Source: JAGXIT01 sp964393815 (GTDB lineage Bacteria; Patescibacteriota; Saccharimonadia; Saccharimonadales; UBA4665). Taken from it: a stretch of 30,235 bases of DNA. The translations under genes and the position numbers were made by a program. Positions within the stretch are counted from its first letter, which is position 1, and each line of letters begins with the position of its first letter. Where the stretch lies: positions 1 through 30,235 of the forward strand of contig CAYMUP010000010.1 of the NCBI GenBank assembly GCA_964393815.1, given 5' to 3'. The notes under the pieces are model-generated. The model saw only the letters and a list, made by a program, of their open reading frames with translations, was not told the origin of the DNA and did no database searches. Shown in pieces: positions 21,659 to 27,102 of this stretch.

Positions 21659-22195
21659 ATGCATCGACACGGATATCAAGGGACCAAATTTGGTCGCGAA
21701 AGGGACCAGCGCCGAGCACTCATGAAGAGTCTTGCAGAAGCACTGGTTATCTACGAGTCAATCGAAACCACTTTGCCCAAAGCAAAAGCAATCGTACCCT
21801 ACGTAGAAAAACTGATTACGAAAGCCAAAAAGGGTGATTTGCACAGCCGCCGCCAGGTAATTTCTAGCCTGCAGACTGTCTCATCGGCCCACAAGTTGGT
21901 TGACGAAATTGCACCAAAGTTGACTGGACGCACAAGTGGTCACCTGCGCGTAGAGCGCACTGGCAACCGCCGCGGTGATAACGCAGAGATGGCTCGAGTG
22001 AGCTTTGTCGACGAGCTTGGTGAAGCACCAGTTGCAAAAGCGGCTACCAAGGCCGCACCAAAGAAGCAACATCACGACGAAGTTGCGTCTACGGTTAGCG
22101 ATAAGCCGGCTGTGGCAACTAAAAGCACAGCTAGTACTGCTCAGCCTCGTAGTCACAAACCAGCGGTAGCAGTCCGCAAGTCAGGAGAGCGCTAG
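21659..22195 (+). CDS. rplQ: 50S ribosomal protein L17 with C-terminal extension
   Basis: 178 aa. Core ~1-115: MHRHGYQGTKFGRERDQRRALMKSLAEAL, TTLPKAKAIVPYVEKLITKAKKGDLHSRRQV, and RTGNRRGDNAEMARVSFVD. The remaining ~60 residues are a low-complexity alanine/lysine/threonine tail (KAATKAAPKKQHHDEVAST). L17 lies near the tunnel exit. Starts two bases after rpoA; the ribosome binding site (GGAG) is inside rpoA. Confidence 0.98.
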   Translation: MHRHGYQGTKFGRERDQRRALMKSLAEALVIYESIETTLPKAKAIVPYVEKLITKAKKGDLHSRRQVISSLQTVSSAHKLVDEIAPKLTGRTSGHLRVERTGNRRGDNAEMARVSFVDELGEAPVAKAATKAAPKKQHHDEVASTVSDKPAVATKSTASTAQPRSHKPAVAVRKSGER

Positions 22196-22197
22196 TC

Positions 22198-22638
22198 ATG
22201 TCTACATATTCAGCAAAACCAAGTGAAGTAACGCGCAAATGGTACGTTGTCGACGCGTCAGAGGTAAGCCTTGGCCGTTTGTCGACTCGCGTTGCAACGC
22301 TGCTTACTGGCAAAGGTAAACCAATGTTTACCAGCCACATTGACTGCGGTGATTTCGTAATTGTCATCAATGCCGACAAACTCGTTGTCACAGGCAACAA
22401 AATGGAAAGCAAGATGTACTACCGCCACAGCGGTTTCCCTGGTGGACTTAAAGAAGCTCAGCTCAAAGATGTGATGGCAAAAGATTCGTCTCGTGCTGTG
22501 TTTGAAGCAGTGCGTGGTATGTTGCCGGTAAACAAACTGCGCGATGCACGTCTGCAGCGCCTTAAGATCTACGGCGGTGAAGAGCACAACCACGCCGCAC
22601 AGAAACCCGAAAAACTAAATCTAAGGGGAGATAAATAA
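22198..22638 (+). CDS. rplM: 50S ribosomal protein L13
   Basis: 146 aa, standard: KWYVVDASEVSLGRLSTRVATLLTGKGKP, DCGDFVIVINADKLVVTGNKMESKMYYRHSGFPGG, then VRGMLPVNKLRDARLQRLKIYGGEEHNHAAQKPE. L13 is an early 50S assembly protein. Its AGGAGAG ribosome binding site is in the end of rplQ. The rplM-rpsI pair joins the alpha operon here. Confidence 0.99.
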   Translation: MSTYSAKPSEVTRKWYVVDASEVSLGRLSTRVATLLTGKGKPMFTSHIDCGDFVIVINADKLVVTGNKMESKMYYRHSGFPGGLKEAQLKDVMAKDSSRAVFEAVRGMLPVNKLRDARLQRLKIYGGEEHNHAAQKPEKLNLRGDK

Positions 22639-22640
22639 TC

Positions 22641-23048
22641 ATGGCTGAAGCAAAAGGTCATTACTATTACGCTCTCGGTCGCCGCAAAAGCGCTACTGCC
22701 CGCGTGCGTCTCATGAACGGTAAAGGCAACATCACGGTCAATGACAAACCTGTCGCTGACTACCTTGCAGGCAGCAAAACGCTGCTCGCTGAGGTCCAGA
22801 AGCCTTTTACAGTCTTGGAACTACCGCTTGCTAGCTACGACGTAACAGTCGTTGTAAGCGGCGGTGGTCACGCTGGTCAAGTCGACGCGATTCGCCTCGG
22901 TATCGCTAAAGCTCTTGTCGAAAAAGACGAGAACTACAAGGCAACCCTGCGCCGCGCTGAGCTACTCGGACGCGACAGCCGCGAACGTGAACGTAAGAAA
23001 TTTGGTCTCAAGGGCGCTCGTAAGCAGCGTCAGTTCACAAAGAGGTAG
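22641..23048 (+). CDS. rpsI: 30S ribosomal protein S9
   Basis: 135 aa, standard: YYALGRRKSATARVRLMNGKGNITVNDKP, GGGHAGQVDAIRLGIAKALVEKDENYKATLR, and the C-terminus RDSRERERKKFGLKGARKQRQFTKR that reaches P-site tRNA. Last gene of the ribosomal run; followed by structured RNA and a terminator. Confidence 0.99.
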   Translation: MAEAKGHYYYALGRRKSATARVRLMNGKGNITVNDKPVADYLAGSKTLLAEVQKPFTVLELPLASYDVTVVVSGGGHAGQVDAIRLGIAKALVEKDENYKATLRRAELLGRDSRERERKKFGLKGARKQRQFTKR

Positions 23049-23057
23049 AGAAGTAAT

Positions 23058-23147
23058 GAGACACCTGCAAGCAGGTTTCTCATCGCGCGGGCAAAATGGA
23101 ATACATTTTGTCCGGCTGCTCTTCCCGGAAGCGCAAAAGTTGATATT
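23058..23147 (+). ncRNA. Structured 3' region after rpsI
   Basis: Three hairpins in ~75 bases: GAGA-C-ACCTG/CAGGT-T-TCTC with loop CAAG (23058-23081); CGGGCAAAATG/CATTTTGTCCG with loop GAATA (23088-23114, one G-T pair); and CTTC-CCG-GAAG around 23121-23131. An intrinsic terminator follows at once. Compact and well paired, it may be an operon 3' end protecting the mRNA or a released small RNA. No match to a known RNA class is recognised. Confidence 0.55.
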
Positions 23148-23176
23148 AAAAAGCTCGGAGTAAATCCGAGTTTTTT
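23148..23176 (+). terminator. Intrinsic terminator of alpha-rplM-rpsI operon
   Basis: CTCGGA (23154-23159), loop GTAAA, TCCGAG (23165-23170), then TTTTTT (23171-23176), with A-rich bases before the stem. Confidence 0.92.
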
Positions 23177-23188
23177 AATGGGTTGAAT

Positions 23189-23194
23189 TATAAT
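23189..23194 (+). promoter_or_regulatory. Leaderless -10 of S51-like gene
   Basis: TATAAT at 23189-23194, 8 bases before ATG 23203, directly after the terminator. No clear -35. Favours ATG 23203 over the GTG at 23197. Confidence 0.6.
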
Positions 23195-23202
23195 GGGTGA
23201 AT

Positions 23203-23802
23203 ATGAAGCTGTATTTATCGTCGTATCAGTATGGAAACGACTTTGCTAAGTATCTGGAAATGGTCGGTAAGGGCGCTGAGATTGCGGTCATTGCAAATTC
23301 CAGAGATGGTTTTGACGAGTCGCGTAAAAATGCCCGAACAGAGGAGTGTATGACCTATCTTGGCTCGCTTGGCTTCAAGGTTCAAGAAATCGACCTAAGA
23401 GACTACATTGACAGACAAGAGGAAGTAAAACAGAAGCTCTCTGAGGTAAAAGGTATATGGATTTTAGGCGGCAATGCATTTGTGCTCAGAAAGATATTTC
23501 ATCAAACTGGGCTTGATAAGGTGCTACCAGAAATATTGAAGCGCAACCAACTAGTATACGGTGGCTTTAGTGCCGCTGGATGCGTTTTATCACCTTCTCT
23601 TCATGGTGTGGAGCTTGTTGACGATGAGCATCTTATGAGCGAAGGTTACCAAACTGAGACAATTTGGGAAGGTCTTGGTGTGCTAGACTACGCATTCGTG
23701 CCTCACTACAAATCTGACCATCCTGAATCAGCTGACATTGACAAGTACGTCGCGTATTTAAAAGAACACAAAATGCCCCATATAACACTTCATGACGGCT
23801 AA
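23203..23802 (+). CDS. Peptidase S51 (dipeptidase E-like) family protein
   Basis: 199 aa. Flavodoxin-like fold of the class-I glutamine amidotransferase/peptidase E group: MKLYLSSYQYGNDFAKYLEM, then GIWILGGNAFVLRKIF (GGN loop, 89-91), the nucleophile elbow YGGFSAAGCVLSP with Ser123, and DYAFVPHYKSDHPES with the likely catalytic His. The family cleaves Asp-X dipeptides or cyanophycin-like products. The protein ends at HDG; in family members a further short strand follows. Here the next in-frame codons after TAA read SIIID, so the stop may be recent. It has a leaderless promoter, and the next gene starts 38 bases on. Confidence 0.82.
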   Translation: MKLYLSSYQYGNDFAKYLEMVGKGAEIAVIANSRDGFDESRKNARTEECMTYLGSLGFKVQEIDLRDYIDRQEEVKQKLSEVKGIWILGGNAFVLRKIFHQTGLDKVLPEILKRNQLVYGGFSAAGCVLSPSLHGVELVDDEHLMSEGYQTETIWEGLGVLDYAFVPHYKSDHPESADIDKYVAYLKEHKMPHITLHDG

Positions 23803-23840
23803 TCTATCATTATCGACACCCCAGGGAGGAGGCTTAGCTC

Positions 23841-24875
23841 TTGAAACCCGATAAGCTAGCCAAAAAAAGGCGGGAGTGGGTGAAGCGGACTGCTGAGGTC
23901 AGTGGCTTTACTGAGACGGAGGTAGTCGAACTGCTGTCGATCGAAAGACTGCCGAGTTTTCGTATCAATACTCTAAAAGTGGCCGATGACAAAGCAGTTT
24001 TGAAGACTCTTCTTGACCAGGGATGGCAGGGTGAGGCTCTTGGCGTGGGTTATACCATTGACGAAGGGTATGAGGCTGTACGTGATAGTGAACTTGCACG
24101 CACTGGGATCATTTACATTCAAAATGCGGCGAGCTGGCTTCCTGTGCTTGCCCTAGCGCCGAAGCCAGGCGAGAAGATTCTTGATATTTGTGCCGCGCCC
24201 GGCGGCAAGACGTCTCACATTGCCGCCATTACAGACAATAAAGCTGAGTTATGGGTAAACGACAACTCGCGTGCTCGTCTGCACAAAATGCGGGCGAATC
24301 TCGACCGTTTAGACGTGCAGGTGGCAGAAGAAACGATGTTTGATGCGACGCAGCTCACCCGTAAGCTCGGTGCTCTTCATCCTGAACTTATTTCAAGACC
24401 TATGCCGAGCGATGATACCTATGGCCGACAGAGTAGGACGGGCGGGAGCGGTGTTTTTGATAAAATCTTGTTAGACGCGCCTTGTAGCGGTGAGGGACTC
24501 ATGAACTATAGCTGTGATAAAGATTTTGAAACATGGTCAGTCGCACACATAAAAAGACTGCAACAATTACAAAAGAAGCTGATTATGCAGGCTTGGCAAC
24601 TACTGAAACCAGGTGGCACGCTCGTCTATAGCACCTGCACTATGGCTCCTGAGGAGAACGAAGCAGTAGTAGACTATCTGCTGAGGCACAATTTTGATGC
24701 CCAAGTGAAACCTATAGAGGCGAAAATGCCAAATGCGGTGAAACCTGTGCAAACTTGGCAAGGTAAAACTTACGCTTCAGAGATTGCAGGGGCGCTTAGG
24801 TTGCTACCTAGCCCCAGTGTCGAGGCCTTTTTTGTTTGTAGGTTGACAAAAAGCATGGAGGAGAGTATAAATTAG
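23841..24875 (+). CDS. 16S rRNA m5C methyltransferase, NOL1/NOP2/Sun (RsmB/RsmF-like) family
   Basis: 344 aa, TTG start preceded by the strong AGGGAGGAGG (23823-23832). N-terminal region (~1-100) has the family's RINTLK segment (41-46). The SAM-binding motif is DICAAPGGKTSHIA (115-128). The two catalytic cysteines are Cys215 in DAPCSGEG and Cys266 in STCTM, the pair that distinguishes RNA m5C methyltransferases. A ~25-residue insertion (HPELISRPMPSDDTYGRQSR) sits before the DAPCSGEG strand. No NusB-like N-terminal domain is present, so RsmF-like architecture is closer than full RsmB. The probable substrate is a cytosine in 16S rRNA; the site cannot be told. A consensus promoter starts inside its 3' end. 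Confidence 0.9.
   Translation: MKPDKLAKKRREWVKRTAEVSGFTETEVVELLSIERLPSFRINTLKVADDKAVLKTLLDQGWQGEALGVGYTIDEGYEAVRDSELARTGIIYIQNAASWLPVLALAPKPGEKILDICAAPGGKTSHIAAITDNKAELWVNDNSRARLHKMRANLDRLDVQVAEETMFDATQLTRKLGALHPELISRPMPSDDTYGRQSRTGGSGVFDKILLDAPCSGEGLMNYSCDKDFETWSVAHIKRLQQLQKKLIMQAWQLLKPGGTLVYSTCTMAPEENEAVVDYLLRHNFDAQVKPIEAKMPNAVKPVQTWQGKTYASEIAGALRLLPSPSVEAFFVCRLTKSMEESIN
24843..24871 (+). promoter_or_regulatory. Consensus promoter inside the 3' end of the methyltransferase gene
   Basis: TTGACA (24843-24848), exactly 17 bases, TATAAA (24866-24871). It overlaps the last codons of the methyltransferase. The ATG of a 22-codon ORF (24880) follows 8 bases after the box. Confidence 0.8.
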
Positions 24876-24879
24876 CCCT

Positions 24880-24948
24880 ATGATTACAAAGCAGAACAAC
24901 CAGTATTGGTTTACCGACACGTTTGTGGCGGTCTGTTCTGTGCGTTGA
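24880..24948 (+). CDS. Leaderless 22-aa micro-ORF
   Basis: ATG 24880 to TGA 24946-24948, peptide MITKQNNQYWFTDTFVAVCS followed by VR. The start is at the expected transcription start (8 bases after the -10 box), as for most leaderless genes in this window. It ends 24 bases before an intrinsic terminator. Whether it is translated is not known; it could be a leader peptide for the ORF at 25062. Confidence 0.35.
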   Translation: MITKQNNQYWFTDTFVAVCSVR

Positions 24949-24972
24949 AATAACTTTAAACCTACTAAATAG

Positions 24973-25001
24973 CCCGCCACCGCAAAAAGAGGCGGGTTTT
25001 T
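24973..25001 (+). terminator. Intrinsic terminator, module 1
   Basis: CCCGCC (24973-24978), 12-base loop, GGCGGG (24991-24996), then TTTTT. It lies between the micro-ORF and the ORF at 25062. Confidence 0.9.
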
Positions 25002-25061
25002 GTAAATGTAAGCAAATTAAGAGGTAAAAGACGATTTTTTTACCAAGAAGAGAAGAAAGTA

Positions 25062-25367
25062 ATGTACAAAGCGCAACCAGTAAATTTAATGCCGCTCGCC
25101 TGTTTGAGAGGTGAGAAGTGTCCCATGATGCCGCCAAGCGGTGGACTATGTCCAACTACTGCAAGGGCAATCATTAAAGGTGTCGTGGCGGTTGACACCG
25201 CTTACTTACCTGATGACCATGTTGAAAAGGCTACAGCGGCTGTTATTCAGCTAGAAAGTATGGACCCAGTGAGAAAAAATGCGGCGGTTCGTGGTGGCAC
25301 CGCCGCTTGCAGGCAACTCGTGGGTGAGTACAACAACTCAACCCAGGATAGCCTTCTAGTCATTTAG
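25062..25367 (+). CDS. Hypothetical 101-aa protein with N-terminal cysteine cluster
   Basis: 101 aa, not recognised. Residues 14-29 hold three cysteines (CLRGEKCPMMPPSGGLC), which could bind metal or form a disulfide; a fourth Cys is at ~83. The middle reads ARAIIKGVVAVDTAYLPDD, then alternating short helices. The ribosome binding site is weak (AGAAGAAAG), and a hairpin GGTAAAA/TTTTACC (25023-25044) lies just upstream. The DNA contains several GCGG/CCGC inverted repeats that may have a structural role. It lies downstream of a micro-ORF and terminator, so expression may need readthrough. It may be related to the 136-aa ORF at 25537 (shared Cys...RA[IL]...LPDD spacing), but only weakly. Confidence 0.5.
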   Translation: MYKAQPVNLMPLACLRGEKCPMMPPSGGLCPTTARAIIKGVVAVDTAYLPDDHVEKATAAVIQLESMDPVRKNAAVRGGTAACRQLVGEYNNSTQDSLLVI

Positions 25368-25386
25368 CGGAGAAGCTAGGAGAAAC

Positions 25387-25458
25387 ATGCCAGCTACAAG
25401 ACCCCAAAAAAATAATTGGCGCTGCCGCATTGCAGTGACGGCTTATTCTATGTGGTAG
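25387..25458 (+). CDS. 23-aa micro-ORF with ribosome binding site
   Basis: ATG 25387 after TAGGAGAAAC (25378-25386), stop TAG 25456-25458. The peptide is 23 aa, begins MPATRPQKNNWRCRIAVTAY and ends in SMW, with a second Trp at position 11. It ends 22 bases before the next terminator, mirroring the micro-ORF at 24880. Translation is not demonstrated. Confidence 0.35.
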   Translation: MPATRPQKNNWRCRIAVTAYSMW

Positions 25459-25480
25459 ATTTTAAGACTTCTCAAAATAG

Positions 25481-25505
25481 AAAAGGGCCGCTAAACGGCC
25501 TTTTT
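25481..25505 (+). terminator. Intrinsic terminator, module 2
   Basis: AAAAGGGCCG (25481-25490), loop CTAAA, CGGCCTTTTT (25496-25505). Confidence 0.9.
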
Positions 25506-25536
25506 AGTTTTAGCAAATTAGCATTAAGGAGTAACT

Positions 25537-25947
25537 ATGAAAAATCATAATATATTAAACACAGGCGAAAACGCAGCTGTAGTTGCGAGCATTTATTTTT
25601 GCACTGAAAGAGAGTGTCGGCGTGCGCTCGTCACGTATCTAGGTGCTTTAAGTAGTTCAAAGCATGCTGCTGGGCTTCCAGACGACACCATAGTCCTACT
25701 CAGAAACATGGGTAAGCAGTTTGTACCAACGCATTGTGATAAACACGGTGGGCCTGAGTACCTCGAACCTAAACAGTACCCAAACGAAAAGCTAGATAGA
25801 GAACAGAGCCGCATATTGTGTGTCGCACAGATGGGCGGAATGACAGTAGAGCAGACCACCTACTTCCGAAACCTATACGCCGGGCAGAGTATCTCGCCCA
25901 TAATTTTTGAGGGCCACGTTGTGCCTGCCCGAGAGGAAATGATATGA
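25537..25947 (+). CDS. Hypothetical 136-aa protein
   Basis: 136 aa, not recognised. It starts at ATG 25537 after a good AAGGAG (25526-25531). Residues ~22-60 hold FCTERECRRALVTYLGALSS and then GLPDDTIVLLRNMGKQFVP; a Cys/His pair follows (THCDKHGGPEYL, ~68-79), and another Cys at ~98. No membrane segment. It may be cytosolic and metal binding, but nothing proves that. It is preceded by a micro-ORF and terminator in the same arrangement as the 101-aa gene. Its stop overlaps (ATGA) an in-frame ATG of trpS at 25944. Confidence 0.55.
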   Translation: MKNHNILNTGENAAVVASIYFCTERECRRALVTYLGALSSSKHAAGLPDDTIVLLRNMGKQFVPTHCDKHGGPEYLEPKQYPNEKLDREQSRILCVAQMGGMTVEQTTYFRNLYAGQSISPIIFEGHVVPAREEMI

Positions 25948-25970
25948 AGCAACAAATGCAGTCTATGGGG

Positions 25971-25976
25971 TATACT
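25971..25976 (+). promoter_or_regulatory. Leaderless -10 of trpS
   Basis: TATACT preceded by GGGG, 6 bases before ATG 25983. No clear -35. Confidence 0.5.
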
Positions 25977-25982
25977 GTGGAT

Positions 25983-27014
25983 ATGAATAAACCAGTGATT
26001 TTGACGGGGCTTCGGGCCAACAACGACCTGCACATCGGGAACTATTTTGGAGCACTTTTGCCGCTTATCGACATGGCTAAAAATAAGTCGGACGAGTATG
26101 AGGTGCATCTTTTTGTACCGGATTTGCACAGTTTTACCACGCCCATTGACCACAGTCAGCTACAAGCCCAAATCAAACACAATCTACGGATATATGCCGC
26201 CGCAGGTTTGCCGCTAGACAACCCAAATGTCCATATCTATCGTCAGAGTTATGTGCCGGCGCATAGCGAGCTGACAATCATGCTCAATTCATTTACGGGC
26301 ATGGGACAACTCGAACGCATGACGCAGTTTAAAGATAAGTCTGCTAGCCTCGGGAATGATTCTATTAGTGTCGGGCTTTTTGATTATCCGGTGCTGATGG
26401 CGGCAGACATTTTACTCTACGGTGCAAAGTATGTGCCGGTGGGCGATGACCAGACGCAGCACCTTGAGTTTACGCGTGATATTGGTGAGCGGATGAATGC
26501 ACGGTTTGGCGAAGAGTTATTCATAATCCCAGAGCCAGTCGCCAAACAGCACGAGTTTTTTGGCAATGAGCAGGGGCTACGTATAAAAGATTTGCAAGAC
26601 CCAAGCAAAAAAATGAGCAAGAGCGATGAAAGTGGCAAAGGCATCATCTTCCTCGGCGACACTCCCGAAACTGCTGCGAAGAAAATCCATAGCGCAGCGA
26701 CGGATAGTTTTGGTAAGATTGATGTTGATACCCAAGACCAGCCTGGCATCGTAAACCTTATGCAAATTTTAGCACTCGCCACAGGTCGCCAGTACAACGA
26801 AATAAAGCAACATTATAACGGTCAGATGCAATATGGTCCGCTCAAAATCGATGCTGCCGTAGCTATTTCTGAGTTCCTACACGACTTCCAAGACAAGCTG
26901 GCAAACGTAGATGAAGTGAAGTTAACTGAGAAGCTAGAGGCTAGCGAGGTGAAAATGAATGAAATTGCTAACGCCACACTCCTTCGCACCCAAAAAGCCC
27001 TCGGTCTCCGATAA
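25983..27014 (+). CDS. trpS: Tryptophanyl-tRNA synthetase
   Basis: 343 aa. Class I synthetase: LHIGNYFG with the HIGH-type motif HIGN at 17-20, GDDQTQHLEFTRDI (GDDQ 154-157), and KKMSKSDES with KMSKS at 210-214. Charges tRNA-Trp in the cytoplasm. Start chosen at ATG 25983 because the protein then begins MNKPVILTGLR as in other TrpS and a TATACT box is 6 bases upstream. The alternative ATG 25944, coupled by ATGA to the previous gene with GAGAGG as ribosome binding site, would add 13 residues. Confidence 0.97.
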   Translation: MNKPVILTGLRANNDLHIGNYFGALLPLIDMAKNKSDEYEVHLFVPDLHSFTTPIDHSQLQAQIKHNLRIYAAAGLPLDNPNVHIYRQSYVPAHSELTIMLNSFTGMGQLERMTQFKDKSASLGNDSISVGLFDYPVLMAADILLYGAKYVPVGDDQTQHLEFTRDIGERMNARFGEELFIIPEPVAKQHEFFGNEQGLRIKDLQDPSKKMSKSDESGKGIIFLGDTPETAAKKIHSAATDSFGKIDVDTQDQPGIVNLMQILALATGRQYNEIKQHYNGQMQYGPLKIDAAVAISEFLHDFQDKLANVDEVKLTEKLEASEVKMNEIANATLLRTQKALGLR

Positions 27015-27090
27015 GCCCGTAAGGCATGTGACAGGGTAAACACAGCGAAAAACGAAGCTAATAGGTTTAGGCATAAACATCCACCTCTGT

Positions 27091-27096
27091 TAAAAT
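27091..27096 (+). promoter_or_regulatory. Possible leaderless -10 of fusion gene
   Basis: TAAAAT, 6 bases before ATG 27103; the best -35 candidate is TTAGGC (27067-27072) with an 18-base spacer. Weak. Confidence 0.4.
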
Positions 27097-27102
27097 AGGG
27101 GT

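Larger units (their letters stand above)
24880..25001 (+). ncRNA. Candidate ~120-nt small transcript with three-way junction
   Basis: From the promoter at 24843-24871 to the terminator at 24973-25001 lies a short independent transcript. Its first part can fold into a three-way junction: AGAACA (24893-24898)/TGTTCT (24934-24939) closes two hairpins, ACCA-GTAT-TGGT (24899-24910) and ACCGACAC-GTTT-GTGGCGGT (24913-24932, one A-G mismatch). The same bases encode a 22-aa leaderless ORF, so it could be a small RNA, a peptide-coding mRNA, or an attenuator leader. Confidence 0.5.

Noticed and set aside
23085..23140. Reverse strand has a GGGAAGAGCAGCC stretch resembling the apical part of SRP 4.5S RNA
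   Set aside because: The matching GGTCAG 5' strand is absent, and the plus-strand reading as operon 3' hairpins before a terminator explains it better.
23049..23163. Short ORF running through the region downstream of rpsI
   Set aside because: It runs through terminator hairpins, has no independent ribosome binding site, and its sequence looks non-coding.
24880..25983. Classical trp attenuation of trpS by the Trp-containing micro-ORFs
   Set aside because: Only one Trp codon in the first and two separated in the second, no tandem Trp codons, and trpS has its own -10 box. Kept only as a possibility within the module finding.
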